Of a stretch of DNA of 64,000 nt, positions 10,004 to 20,000 are shown in pieces. How positions within the stretch are numbered: position 1 is the first letter of the stretch; the number at the start of each line of letters is the position of its first letter. Where the stretch lies: positions 372,001-436,000 of the forward strand of contig OY723250.1 in NCBI GenBank assembly GCA_963210315.1, written 5' to 3'. Source of the DNA: Rhynchopus euleeides (Eukaryota; Euglenozoa; Diplonemea; Diplonemida; Diplonemidae). The notes below the pieces were generated by a model. That model saw only the letters and a list, made by a program, of their open reading frames with translations. It had not been told where the DNA came from and did not search any database. The translations under genes and the position numbers were made by a program.

Positions 10004-12517
10004 ATGTCACAGGCCGACCTCCACGGGGTCTCCTCCGGGAACACCGGCTCCCAGGCCGGTGGCCAACAGGCCGCCCCCCTGCCCCCCCTCGAATTCACGG
10101 AACCTCGCAGATACGAGCTCCAACCCCTTCCCCCCCTCTATGGTGCCGCCCACGTGCGCACCATTCTCGACCACCTCCGGTGGGAGGCGGCGCTGGACAG
10201 CCTGGAGGGCGGCGTCGCCGTCCTCGCTGCCGAGCAACCCCCCACCCACGGCACCCCCCCCACATGGACTCTAGTAGTCAACGGGAAGGAGGTGGTCCTG
10301 ACGGACACGCTGCTCCTCGAGGAGCAGAAGCAGAGGGAGGCGGCCGCGAAGAAGCAGGCCGAGGAGGTGCTCCGCCTGAAGCGGCGCTATGAGAGCGTCC
10401 GCGACAGGCTCCAGGAGGAGCGCGCCACGGCCGCGAAGGCGGGAAGGTCTGCGAAGTCGCAGGCCAGCGGCACGGTTGGGCGGACCGGGCGTGGTGGCGG
10501 AGCAGCAGCGGCGGCGAAGCAGCAGGCGCAGCAGGCACAGCAGAGAGCTGCCCAGCTCCAGAAGGATCTGGAGAAGCTCGCCGGGCGCCTGCGGGAGCTC
10601 GGGCATGACCCCGCACCTGCCGCCGCCGACTCCGCCACGCAGGGCGACGGCGCGGCTTGTCAAGCCGAGCTGCAGGGCCTGCGCCGCCTCCTGCAGGACC
10701 AGGACGGCCACCGCAAGCGGCTGGAGGCCCAGCTGCTGACCCAGCAGGCACGGCAGGGCGAGCTGGGGCAGCGGATGGAGGCGATGCAGGGGCACCCGGG
10801 CCTGTCAGAGCAGTGGCTCGAAGACCGCCTGCGCCGCCAGGGGGAGCAGCACGCCGAGCAGGTGGCGCTGCTCGAGGCCCGGCTGGACAGCCACGCCCAG
10901 CAGCACGAGCTGCAGATGCAGCGCATGGGGGACCGCCTCGGCCGCCAGGAGGAGCAGCTGCAGGCGCAAGGGGCCCTGCTGAAGAGCCTCCAGGAGCGCC
11001 CCACCACCACACCCCCCACCACTACAGCCACTACGTCCACACTGAAAACGGAGCGTGAACTAAAGGAGCACAAGGCCCAGCTCCTGGAGGTCGCGAAGCA
11101 CCAGCAGTCGATGGGCGTGACGGTCTCCCGCCTCCGCGAGCATGTCGGAGGGCTGGGCAAGGCGGTGGGTGAGGCAGCAGCGAGCACGGATCTGCAGAAG
11201 CTGGCTGCTGGGCTCACCGCCTTGGAGGGGCAAGGCCGCGCGCATGCGACGGATCTGACTGCGTCGCGCAAGGGCTGGGAGGCCAGCCACAAGGCCCTCG
11301 AGGCCGACATGCAGGGCCAGCTTGCGCAGCGGGACCTCAAGCACCGGGCGCTTGAGGAGCGCCTCAGCGGCGCTTGCAAGGCCATGCTGAGCCTGCAAGC
11401 CGCGGAGGCGAGCGAGCAGACGCCCCTCTCCCACCACCAGGCGCAGCAGCTCCAGGCGGAGGTGGACGCGGTCAGGGCCGACCTGGAGGCGCAGCGCGGG
11501 CAGGAGCAGCAGCGCCTGGACGCGGCGGTGGCGGAGCTCCGCAGGGCGTGGGAGGCGCAGCAGGGGGAAGCCGCGGTGGGCGAGCTGCGGCGGCAGACGG
11601 AGCGCCTGGGGGTCACGGTGCGCGACCTGCGGGCCTCCTGCGAGGCTGACCGCAAGGACGCCACGGCCGCCCAGCAGCAGTCGGAGCGGGCGACCGGGGA
11701 GCAGGTGGCCCGCCTCCAGAGCCGCCTGGATGAGGTGTGTGGGGAGCTGCGGGGGACCTGCGAGGCGCAGATGGCGCGGCACGGGGCCCAGCAGCTCAAG
11801 GCCCTTGCCGAGAAGGCAACCCAGCTCGACACTACCCTTCGAGCTGACCTCCAACAGGCAGGGAAGGAGGAGGGCGAGAGGGTGCAGCGCCAGCTGACGC
11901 AGCAGGCCAGCGAGCTCGGGCAGAGCTGGCAGGGCCTGCTAGAGGGGGTGCGCGACGCGGAGGAGCAGCGCAAGCTGCAACACCAGGAGATGCTCATCTC
12001 CGTGAGGCGGGAGCTGAGCGCTGCCACAAAGGGGCTGGGTGCGTCCAAGGGGGCGAAGGGCAAACCGCCGGCGGGGCCCACGGCCGGGCCGGCTGCGGAT
12101 GCCCTGCCAGCACCCACAAAACCCGCCCGCTCCTCCCCCAGCACCACCACCACCACCACCTCTGCCACCTCCGCCGCCTCTGACTCCTCCGCCCCTGCCC
12201 CGCCCAGTGATTCGAGCAGTAAACCCGTGACACCTATGGCACCCGGGGCACCAACAACGTCGAGCGCCGCCCCGACCCCAGCGCAGCCAGCAGCAGTGCC
12301 GCCGGCAGCACCGGCGCCGCCTGCCCAGCCTGCCCCGCCGGCCCCACCCCTCCTCGAAGCCCTGACGCCCACGGCAGTTGGCGGGGATGAGGCCCCACCC
12401 TGTAGGGTGCCGGGAGCCAGCAGGAACGGGAGGACCAGGCAGGCCTCCATCACGGCGTACCTGAAGCCTCGTTCCAACCGCCTTACCCCCTACCCGCAGA
12501 AGCCGGATGAGGAATAG
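10004..12517 (+). CDS. LINE A1 ORF1 protein (coiled-coil, nucleic-acid-binding candidate)
   Basis: 837 residues from the ATG at 10004, chosen because the same MSQADLHGVSSGNTG start exists in copy A3. Frame upstream of this ATG is element leader and CA repeat. Residues 1-100 form a compact conserved N-terminus (PLPPLYGAAHVRTIL). Residues about 105-690 are almost continuous heptad-rich coiled coil (Gln/Glu/Arg/Leu), and the tail is Pro/Ala/Ser/Thr low complexity. No RRM, CCHC or esterase motif was found. By position it should be the RNP-forming partner of ORF2, as in other LINEs (inference). Near the C-terminus, residues 813-820 read QASITAYL followed by KPR, resembling a PCNA-interacting (PIP) box; copy A3 lacks it. 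The frame ends in UAG and the next frame is in phase with it. Confidence 0.85.
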   Translation: MSQADLHGVSSGNTGSQAGGQQAAPLPPLEFTEPRRYELQPLPPLYGAAHVRTILDHLRWEAALDSLEGGVAVLAAEQPPTHGTPPTWTLVVNGKEVVLTDTLLLEEQKQREAAAKKQAEEVLRLKRRYESVRDRLQEERATAAKAGRSAKSQASGTVGRTGRGGGAAAAAKQQAQQAQQRAAQLQKDLEKLAGRLRELGHDPAPAAADSATQGDGAACQAELQGLRRLLQDQDGHRKRLEAQLLTQQARQGELGQRMEAMQGHPGLSEQWLEDRLRRQGEQHAEQVALLEARLDSHAQQHELQMQRMGDRLGRQEEQLQAQGALLKSLQERPTTTPPTTTATTSTLKTERELKEHKAQLLEVAKHQQSMGVTVSRLREHVGGLGKAVGEAAASTDLQKLAAGLTALEGQGRAHATDLTASRKGWEASHKALEADMQGQLAQRDLKHRALEERLSGACKAMLSLQAAEASEQTPLSHHQAQQLQAEVDAVRADLEAQRGQEQQRLDAAVAELRRAWEAQQGEAAVGELRRQTERLGVTVRDLRASCEADRKDATAAQQQSERATGEQVARLQSRLDEVCGELRGTCEAQMARHGAQQLKALAEKATQLDTTLRADLQQAGKEEGERVQRQLTQQASELGQSWQGLLEGVRDAEEQRKLQHQEMLISVRRELSAATKGLGASKGAKGKPPAGPTAGPAADALPAPTKPARSSPSTTTTTTSATSAASDSSAPAPPSDSSSKPVTPMAPGAPTTSSAAPTPAQPAAVPPAAPAPPAQPAPPAPPLLEALTPTAVGGDEAPPCRVPGASRNGRTRQASITAYLKPRSNRLTPYPQKPDEE

Positions 12518-12552
12518 GGGGGCGGGCGCTCCGGCCAGCGGGGGGGACCCGC
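12515..12552 (+). promoter_or_regulatory. Candidate UAG readthrough site between ORF1 and ORF2
   Basis: The ORF1 stop is UAG followed by GGG. All 94 codons from 12518 to 12799 are open in the same frame, leading straight into ORF2. Four bases after the stop a hairpin can form: GCGGG at 12522-12526 pairs with CCCGC at 12548-12552, with an inner CGCT (12527-12530)/AGCG (12537-12540) stem. UAG-G plus a nearby downstream structure is the arrangement seen at programmed readthrough stops such as gammaretroviral gag-pol. Function here is inferred. Confidence 0.6.
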
Positions 12553-15500
12553 GCAGGAGATTAACGTTCCCCCTGGCCGGGGTGCCGACCACGTCTGGGG
12601 ACAAATCACGTTCGCCGTCGGGCCCCCAGCCGCACCCCACCCCGAGAAACAGGAGCTCTCGGGGCGTATACAAACACCTCCACACACCCCAAGTAGAACC
12701 CCAACCCCAACATCACCCCCAACCCCACCTAGACCCAGCCGAGCCGCTGTACGGGCAGGAGATACCCGGGCAACGGCCCCGTGCTGGGACCCCGTAGATT
12801 TGGCGACAGGGGCAGGAGAACCCCGGCGCCTCCGTGGGGGGGGACAGGAGTACTCCCCCTCCACCATAGAGCAAGACGAGCAGTGGTTGACGCATGCTGC
12901 AAGGAGACTGATGGCGCTCCGGGTACCAGTGCCGAAGGACGGCAACTGCCAGTACGCCGGCCTTGCAGAGCAGTGCGCGGAGTGGACAGCAGGCGGGTTG
13001 CGTGCAGCGGTGGCATCGTCCATGCGGCAAAACGCAGAGCGCAGGGCCTCGTACGTGCCCGACCACGATGACCCGCAGGCCCCTACATCCTACGACGACT
13101 ACGTCGAGAAGCAGACGCGCCCGGGGACATACGGAGACGCGGCTACCCTCCGGGTTGCGGCAGAAGTTCTGGATGCCCAGGTGTGGCTGCTCGCCTCCAA
13201 CAGCAAGCAATGCATGACCCGGTGTGGGGAGGGAGCCAAGGTGCTGGGCCTTACGTGGAGGCCCTTCCACTACGATGTGCTCCGTTTCCCCCTTAGCCTG
13301 GCCCGGGAGCTAGCTGTGACGCCGACGAACCAGTGGGACATCCCTGCAGCCCTTCCTATGCCCACCCCGGCCACAGCGGACGGGACGCGAGTGCCTACGC
13401 CCGTCCAGGGGTCCACAGCGTCACCGCCCCCGCGGCGATTGCGGCATCCTGCATATCAACTAACAACACCGGGAGTGATCAGGCTGGCGACAGCGAACGT
13501 AACGTCACTGCAGACGCACCTAGGCGACGTGGCGGGCCTGAAGGCGGATGTTGTGGCCCTGCAGGAAACCCGAGTCCCGGACCCGAGCAAGGGCACGCAC
13601 AACGGCTACTTCGCAGCCCACGGCTGGGCTATGCACTGGGGCAAGGGCATGCCCAGGGTCGCAGGCGCGAACGGCCGCGAACAAACAAGGCCCGGAGGTG
13701 TGGCTGTCATGGCGAAGGAGGGCCTTGTCGCGCAAGTGGTGCAGCCGAAGACCGCGCAGGAGCAGAAGTTGTACGACAGTACCCGCATGGTGCACGTAGT
13801 GCTAGCGATTGGAGACGGGAAAACGGCGCTTCATATCCTGAGCGTGTACGGCCACTCGGGGACCGAAGTGGGTGAGCAGCGGGAAGCCCTCCTGCAAGAG
13901 ACGCTCGACCTCGCAGCTGGGTTGGGGCAGGTGCCCGTGCTACTGATGGGGGACCTCAACACCAACCCGGAAACCAGCGCCACGCTGTCCCAGGCGTGCC
14001 GGGTGGGCGGCTGGGTCGACGTGGCGACGACGCATGCGGAGCTCGCACAACAGAGCGTGCAGAACACGTGCTGGGCGTCGGAGAACGGCACTCGGCTGGA
14101 CATCTGCCTGATGAACTCCTGCGCAGCGCCGGCCCTGCGTCGCGTTGAGGTGGCGAAGCGGGGGGACTACGACATACCCACGCACTGCCCGCTTTTTGTA
14201 GACCTAGACCTCACTGCCTTCCGCCGCCCCAAAAAGATCTGCATTCTTCCCACCCCTTTCCCTGCGGGTAAGCCCAAGCTGGGAGACGCTGCGGCGAGAG
14301 GGATAATGCAGGACGTGCTTGCAGAGGGGGAACTGCGCCACGGAGCAACGGCCGCGCAGCTCCTCCACCGAGCCTCCACCTGCGGCGAGCGTTTCCTAAA
14401 GCGTGTCCATGTAGGCCACCTGGAGAGGCAGGAAGCGGCCTACACAGGCAGAGCGGAGGGCTACCACATGCAGTGGTCGCGGGCGGCCACCAAGCACCAC
14501 CCCGCCTCTGCACGGGGGGCCGGTGACACGAACACCCGGGCGAAGGACGGACTGTTGGGGAACCTCCGATGCCTCGTCCAAGAGGGTCTCAAGCGACTGC
14601 AAGCCGATGCACCGTACGGCCTCACGAATGGGGAGAAGCACGCCTGGAACGCCGCAAAGAAACGCCTGAGGGAGGGGGGCCTCCCCCAGGGGCTGCAAGC
14701 AGCGCTGACGAACACAACCTCGCAGTTGCCGGACCTGGAGATCCTGGAGCAGGCCCTCATTGCCTTGGAGGGGTCGCAGAGGGGCATGTTCGACAGGCTC
14801 CGCGACGCGAGGATCCGCACGTGGAAGGCGAGGATGCAGAAAGCTTGGACATACGAGGCAGGGCAGGTGTTCGCGTACCTCGCAGATCGCTTCTGCGCTC
14901 CAGCCACCTTCATGCGGCGCGAAGACGGCTCTTTCACGGCCTGCCCCAAGGAGGCGGACGAGCTGCTGAGGAGCGACACGGCGTGGGGAGGGTACTTCCG
15001 TAAGTACGCAACGACGCCAGAGCCCCGGTGGGACACCTTCCGCCAAAAGTACCTCCGCTTTCTTCCCGAGGTGGCTGACATGGAGTGCAAGACCATCACG
15101 GCAGAAGACGTTGGGAAGGCCTTGGCCAAGATGTCCACGTCCACCTCGCCGGGCCTGCACGGTTGGCGGGTCCACGAACTGAGACAACTCCCGCACGAAC
15201 TCCTCAGGCTCTTCGCGGAGGTGTTCAACGAAGTTGAACGGTCGGGCGAGTGGCCGGAGCAGCTGATGCACGCCATGATCTGCCTCATCCCCAAGCCTGG
15301 CAGCTCAGGAGAGCCACTGTCGCAGCGCCCCATCAGTATCACCCCCGTGCTGTACAGAGTGTGGGCAGCTATCCGGGTGAAACCGGCACTGAAGTGGTTG
15401 GAGATCATCGCGCCCGAAGACCTGCACGGCTGCCGGCCTGGCCACGGTGCGGAGGACCTCATCTGGCACCTGGCGGCACGTATTGAAGAAGCCCACCTCA

Positions 15501-18500
15501 CAGGGCGACCGCTGCACGGAGTCGCCCTCGACTTCAAGAAGTGCTTCGACACGGTGCCAATCGACCTCACCTTCCGCCTGGCTGCGGAGCTCGGTTTCGA
15601 CGCCCGTGTCCTGCGCACCCTGCGAGCAGCGTACAGGACGATGCAGCGGCACTTCCGGGCGAGCGGCACCATCGGGGAAGGCTTCCTGCCAACTAACGGC
15701 ATCATGCAGGGTTGCCCCATCAGTGTCGTGCTGATTAACGTGCTGGTGGGTGTGTGGATGAGGATGGTCGAGCACCGGCAGGACACAAGGGCGCTGTCTT
15801 TCGTTGACGACGTATACGCCACAGCCCCCAGCCCGGAGATCCTGCAAGACGTTGTAGACGACTCTGCGGGTTTCTCCCACGACACCGGGATGGCTATTTG
15901 TGCAGAAATCAAGTCTCACGTTTTCTCGACATCCCCCGGGCCGCTCCGGATTATGTACCGGGCAAGGGATGGCGAGGCCACTCCCCTCCGGCAGCGCAAC
16001 AGCTTCGACTGTCTCGGGGCCATGCTACACGCGCGCCTGATCAGGGAAGGGCGCACAGCGCCCCAGTCCGAGCGCATCGCCCGCCGGAAGGAAGGTGCGC
16101 AGCAGAACCTCCGCAGAACCTCAGCGCTGCCCCTGCCGGTGCAATGGAAAGGGCAGGCGGCGGCGATGACGGCAGGGGCTCGACTATATTACGATGCCCT
16201 CGTAACTCGTTGGGACAGCAAGGACATCAGGCGATGGAGGGGCCTCTTCGTCGCCGCGCTCTGGTCTGGCCCACCTCGCAGAGCACAGGAGATTGTGCTG
16301 TGTGTCCTCCATCAGGCGCACCGGGTGGACCCCGCTGTCGCCCCCCCCTACCGGCAGATCACCACATGGGCCAAGCAGATCAAAAAGTGGAGCCACAGCA
16401 GGGTGCTGTCCGAGGCAGCCTGGGGGAGTAGAGAGAGGCTTGAGGGGACAGGCCCCTTCGCGCTTTTCTGGGCCGCCCTGCAGGGGATTGAATGGCGCTG
16501 GAGTGCTGCGACCACCCTGGCTTACACTGACGAAGCTGGTCGCGATGTCACCTTCGGCCCTGTTGCTGCAACACCGAGCGCCTGGGCTATCTTTGCACAC
16601 GACCTCCGCCAATCCCTGCGTAACGCAACGGCGAAGAAGCTGGCCGAACGCAGAGACGACTTCCAAGGAGCAGAGCACGGCATTGACGGGAGGGTGACAC
16701 GTTGCGTCCTGGAGGGAGAGGGCGCTGCAATCACGGGGTACCAGCGAGGCCTCCTCCGCTCCGTCGTTGCAGGGGCGGTGCCTGCTCGTGGGCGCACAGG
16801 TCTGGGGGAGGTGTGCCGATACTGCACATCTGGGACCCCGGAGACGGTATCACACCTGTGGTGGGACTGCGCGGCATGGGAGCCAGTCCGCCAGAAGCAC
16901 CCCATAGCAGCGAGGGACCGGACGGCCTGGCCGGCATGCCTGGCCCAGTGCGGGGTGGCGCCCATTTACAGATACAGCGTCCCGGAGAACGAGCAGCCGC
17001 TGCCCATGTCCTTTGCGGACAGGATCACCACCGTGGCACAGCTCCACCGCTACTTCATCGCAGTCCTGGCGGCGCGACAGGAGAAGGACGGGCTGCTCGA
17101 CCGCTCTGTGCGCCATCACCGTACTACCGTCTACCCCTGGGAGTGGAGCACCCCTAACCCCGAGAGTGCCTCCATCCCTGCACTGGCGCCTTCCGAAGTC
17201 AAGCAGACGTGGGGCAAGCGGCCCCCAGGCATGTGGGTGGCCCTCTGCGACTGGCTAAGGGGCCTAAAGTGGGGACCGCAGGGGAGTGAGCATACTGTGA
17301 CCCTGATGGAGCTGGCCGTGGACTTCGAGCTATCAACTGGCCTTACCCTCCCAGACACCGTGACGCGCCGCATCCGCCCCCCCGCCCACGTGGACCCGAA
17401 TAGGAAGGGCGCGAGGGAGGCCCGCTCGCGCATCCCTGCAGACACAGCCCCAGGGCTCACCCTGTACTTTGACGGTGGTGCGCGCGACAATGGCACCCCC
17501 TTCGCCGTGGCGGGGGCAGGGGCGGTGCTATACCAAGACGGTTGCAAGGTTTCAGAGAAAGTACTCCCGCTGCTGAACGTGCGTAGCAACAACATTGCTG
17601 AGTACGAGGCGCTCCGTGCAGGTCTGCGCCTCCTCGAGAGGGGTGATGCCCCTGAGGGCCCAGTCACAGTGCGGGGCGACTCCCAGGTGGTGCTGCGCCA
17701 GCTCCAAGGGGACTCATTGTGCCGGGATGCCGCCCTCCGTCCTCTGTTCCTCAGCACGTCCCGGCTAGCTGCGGACCTCCAACCGAGGTTCACTCTCACA
17801 TACGAGCATGTGAAGAGGGAATCCAACACAGATGCTGATGCCCTCAGTAACGCCGCGATGGACGAGGCTGAAAGGCTGGGGGCCTCACGGCAGCAGCTCC
17901 AGCAGGACCTCACGGTGTTCCAGAGCAGTATCCTGGGGAAGGCTGCCTCGCTGAAGGGGCTCTGCAGCATGGTGACGAAAGTAGGCACTGGGCCCTGGCA
18001 TTGCGGCCATGCTGCCAACTCAACAGTCCTCACGGCGATCGGTGGATCTGTGGCGGCGGGCCTGTCGAGGAGGGCCCAGCTGAACCCTGCCACTGAGTCG
18101 GTGATGCGCAGCCTCCAAGCGCACCTGGCTGTGCCAGCCCCCAGCCGGACGGATACAGTGTTCCATGATCGCGGAATGGCGTGGGCCGCTACCTTCGCTC
18201 CGCAGCCGCACTACCCTGAGGGTTGGCAGCAATCGGCCCAGCAGTGGGCGGCGCGTGGTCGGCAGGCCAACAGCCGGGTAGGGCGCCCATGGGAGCGGAG
18301 GGGCGCTGCCCCCCGAACTGCTCCCCCTGGTGCCAGGAGGAACGCAAAGGTGCTTGCCTGCAAGTTGCATTGGAAGCCCCGTTGCTCGGCATGCCAGAAG
18401 CGGCGCCTCCCGGAGGAGGTGTGCTGCCGCAACCACCACAAGGAGGGGGACGGGCTCCCGGTCACTATGGGCTTCTGCAAACGCCACAGCATGGACCGAT

Positions 18501-18643
18501 GCGGTGACTGCTACAGCGATGGCAAAACACTACCACATTGCTGCCAAGCACACCACGCCGGCTATGCTGCACGCCCTCCTCCCCGGAGTGGCACTGAGTT
18601 GGCCCCACACTCTAACCCGAGTGGGGCCTCCGCTGTGACGTAG
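12518..18643 (+). CDS. LINE A1 ORF2: OTU-APE-RT-CCHC-RNase H polyprotein
   Basis: About 2,041 residues from the codon after the ORF1 UAG to TAG at 18641. There is no ATG before the first domain, so a start by readthrough is likely. Domains in order: an OTU-like cysteine protease with KDGNCQY (Cys codon near 12947) and PFHYD (His codon 13268); an APE-type endonuclease (13470-14210) with NVTSL, LQETR, GDLN, RLDIC and PTHCPLF, i.e. the Asn, Glu, Asp/Asn, Asp and His positions; a reverse transcriptase with LDFKKCFD (about 15529), NGIMQGCPIS and FVDD (about 15803); a CCHC knuckle C-x2-C-x8-H-x4-C (about 16816); an RNase H1 domain with YFDGG (about 17466), AEYEAL, RGDSQ and NTDADALSN; and a C-terminal Cys/His-rich zinc region (18352-18560). 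All catalytic residues are present. It would nick target DNA, copy the element RNA and degrade the RNA strand. OTU-bearing LINEs are known from the Dualen/RandI group of green algae. Confidence 0.92.
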   Translation, partial: GGGRSGQRGGPAQEINVPPGRGADHVWGQITFAVGPPAAPHPEKQELSGRIQTPPHTPSRTPTPTSPPTPPRPSRAAVRAGDTRATAPCWDPVDLATGAGEPRRLRGGGQEYSPSTIEQDEQWLTHAARRLMALRVPVPKDGNCQYAGLAEQCAEWTAGGLRAAVASSMRQNAERRASYVPDHDDPQAPTSYDDYVEKQTRPGTYGDAATLRVAAEVLDAQVWLLASNSKQCMTRCGEGAKVLGLTWRPFHYDVLRFPLSLARELAVTPTNQWDIPAALPMPTPATADGTRVPTPVQGSTASPPPRRLRHPAYQLTTPGVIRLATANVTSLQTHLGDVAGLKADVVALQETRVPDPSKGTHNGYFAAHGWAMHWGKGMPRVAGANGREQTRPGGVAVMAKEGLVAQVVQPKTAQEQKLYDSTRMVHVVLAIGDGKTALHILSVYGHSGTEVGEQREALLQETLDLAAGLGQVPVLLMGDLNTNPETSATLSQACRVGGWVDVATTHAELAQQSVQNTCWASENGTRLDICLMNSCAAPALRRVEVAKRGDYDIPTHCPLFVDLDLTAFRRPKKICILPTPFPAGKPKLGDAAARGIMQDVLAEGELRHGATAAQLLHRASTCGERFLKRVHVGHLERQEAAYTGRAEGYHMQWSRAATKHHPASARGAGDTNTRAKDGLLGNLRCLVQEGLKRLQADAPYGLTNGEKHAWNAAKKRLREGGLPQGLQAALTNTTSQLPDLEILEQALIALEGSQRGMFDRLRDARIRTWKARMQKAWTYEAGQVFAYLADRFCAPATFMRREDGSFTACPKEADELLRSDTAWGGYFRKYATTPEPRWDTFRQKYLRFLPEVADMECKTITAEDVGKALAKMSTSTSPGLHGWRVHELRQLPHELLRLFAEVFNEVERSGEWPEQLMHAMICLIPKPGSSGEPLSQRPISITPVLYRVWAAIRVKPALKWLEIIAPEDLHGCRPGHGAEDLIWHLAARIEEAHLTGRPLHGVALDFKKCFDTVPIDLTFRLAAELGFDARVLRTLRAAYRTMQRHFRASGTIGEGFLPTNGIMQGCPISVVLINVLVGVWMRMVEHRQDTRALSFVDDVYATAPSPEILQDVVDDSAGFSHDTGMAICAEIKSHVFSTSPGPLRIMYRARDGEATPLRQRNSFDCLGAMLHARLIREGRTAPQSERIARRKEGAQQNLRRTSALPLPVQWKGQAAAMTAGARLYYDALVTRWDSKDIRRWRGLFVAALWSGPPRRAQEIVLCVLHQAHRVDPAVAPPYRQITTWAKQIKKWSHSRVLSEAAWGSRERLEGTGPFALFWAALQGIEWRWSAATTLAYTDEAGRDVTFGPVAATPSAWAIFAHDLRQSLRNATAKKLAERRDDFQGAEHGIDGRVTRCVLEGEGAAITGYQRGLLRSVVAGAVPARGRTGLGEVCRYCTSGTPETVSHLWWDCAAWEPVRQKHPIAARDRTAWPACLAQCGVAPIYRYSVPENEQPLPMSFADRITTVAQLHRYFIAVLAARQEKDGLLDRSVRHHRTTVYPWEWSTPNPESASIPALAPSEVKQTWGKRPPGMWVALCDWLRGLKWGPQGSEHTVTLMELAVDFELSTGLTLPDTVTRRIRPPAHVDPNRKGAREARSRIPADTAPGLTLYFDGGARDNGTPFAVAGAGAVLYQDGCKVSEKVLPLLNVRSNNIAEYEALRAGLRLLERGDAPEGPVTVRGDSQVVLRQLQGDSLCRDAALRPLFLSTSRLAADLQPRFTLTYEHVKRESNTDADALSNAAMDEAERLGASRQQLQQDLTVFQSSILGKAASLKGLCSMVTKVGTGPWHCGHAANSTVLTAIGGSVAAGLSRRAQLNPATESVMRSLQAHLAVPAPSRTDTVFHDRGMAWAATFAPQPHYPEGWQQSAQQWAARGRQANSRVGRPWERRGAAPRTAPPGARRNAKVLACKLHWKPRCSACQKRRLPEEVCCRNHHKEGDGLPVTMGFCKRHSMDRCGDCYSDGKTLPHCCQAHHAGYAARPPPRSGTELAPHSNPSGASAVT

Positions 18644-18701
18644 AAATGGGCGGGGGTGGGCAATGATCCGCGCAGGATCTCCCCACACAAAACGTGGTCA
18701 C
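18644..18701 (+). other. LINE A 3' UTR with hairpin
   Basis: The 58-bp tail is nearly identical in copies A1 and A2. It contains a small hairpin, GATCC-GCGCA-GGATC at 18665-18679, and ends in ACGTGGTCACC just before the CA repeat. It is probably the site by which the RT recognises its own RNA (inference from LINE biology). Confidence 0.55.
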
Positions 18702-18715
18702 CGCACACACACACA

Positions 18716-19657
18716 CACCAAACGCCACTCGCCTTCCATCCCTCAGCGAAGCGAGGCGACTATCGCACCTCGACAAACACCCCACGTAGCTGTTCCAGCG
18801 GGCAGCAATCCAGCATGAAGAAGAGCCAATGTCGACAACCAAGGTCTAGCGAGAATGCCGTTCTGGAGGACGGGCAGCTCTGGCGTTGCTTACACTTGGC
18901 ACACAACCCGCAATATGTGTGGTCCCGCCAGGCACGAATTGCGAGCCGCTGACAGGGCTGCTCCCCCGACCCGATAAAAATCCTTACGCGTTGCAGAAAT
19001 AAGAAGAAGAAAAAAAAAAGGGCCTCCGGCGTTCGTATCTGATTTTTCCATTTTCCCCCGCCTAAGCCCACACCCACCCCCACCCACCTCGAACCAGACT
19101 GCCGGGAGGGGGGGTAGGCAACGGACAGCCCTGCAGACATTGCTTCTGCTTGTCAAAAGCAACATATTTTTTCGCAGGATTTTTTTCATCACAGGCCATG
19201 GCCCGGACAGGCGATCGGAGTGGTAGGTAGAGTGGTGATATCAATTGGGGCACATTTCTCTTGCAAAAAGAGTCCGGATTTTGTTTGTGCGCACAAGCCC
19301 CATGAAAGGCAACGGCATTTTCTAAGTTTGTCCACACTGTGGAGAAGCACGATGCAGTGCGGGGGGAGGGAGTTTACCGGTTCTTCCCACGGCGGTTTGT
19401 CCCCCCCGACACACAGCCAGAAATCATGGCTCTGCATGGCGGTCACTTTTGTGTGAGGTGCTCCGGCGTACGCAGTGAAAAAATGTTGATTTCTGTGGCG
19501 CAACACAACAAAACTCTCCAAGCAACGCTTCGCCATTGCGCCAAGAGAGGAGATGAGACAGCAGCAGGGCTGCTGCAAGCTCCGCTGCCAGCATTCGCCG
19601 TGCTGGCTCTTGAGTCATTGGAGGACCACTCAGCCACCAAACGAAGGGACTGGCATC
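18716..19657. other. Gene-less spacer
   Basis: About 940 bp between LINE A1 and the palindromic element. No protein-like frame, RNA gene or clear repeat was seen apart from an A/G-rich run near 19000-19018. Confidence 0.4.
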
Positions 19658-20000
19658 CTATATGGGGTAATCAGGCTGGGGGAAAAAACAACAAATCACA
19701 ACGAATCACACCCGATCACAACAAATCACAACGCCAAATGTTGTGATTTGTTGCGATTTGTTGCGATTTGTTGTGGCCAGTTGTGATTTGTTGCGACCAG
19801 TTGTGACGACTTGTGACCCTTTTGTGATGAGTTGTGATGAGTTGTGATGAGGTGTGCCTCGTTCAGACCTCCTTTTCCTTTACCGAGGAGGCGATCACGC
19901 CCTAGCGGCGTGACATAGGTTAATATACAGGACAGCGGGTACGGTTCCCTCGCCGAGGCGCGGTGCCGGCACGCTAATCCAACTTTAATAATAGATGAGG

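Larger units (their letters stand above)
9978..18701 (+). mobile_element. Full-length LINE family A, copy A1
   Basis: Complete two-ORF non-LTR retrotransposon. The sequence from GGAGGAGAGAGGGATACACGG is shared with copy A3 and starts directly after a CA tract. The 3' end, ...ACGTGGTCACC, is shared with copy A2. The 14-mer CGCACACACACACA occurs on both sides (9964-9977 and 18702-18715), so insertion was into, or duplicated, a CA microsatellite. Order: short 5' leader of 26 bp, ORF1 (10004-12517), UAG, ORF2 (12518-18643), 3' UTR of about 58 bp with a small hairpin. No poly-A tail is visible. All catalytic motifs look intact, so this may be an active copy. Confidence 0.9.

Noticed and set aside
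12515..12517. UAG reassigned to an amino acid in this genome
   Set aside because: UAG ends the RAD6-type E2 and LINE A ORF2 exactly where those proteins should end.
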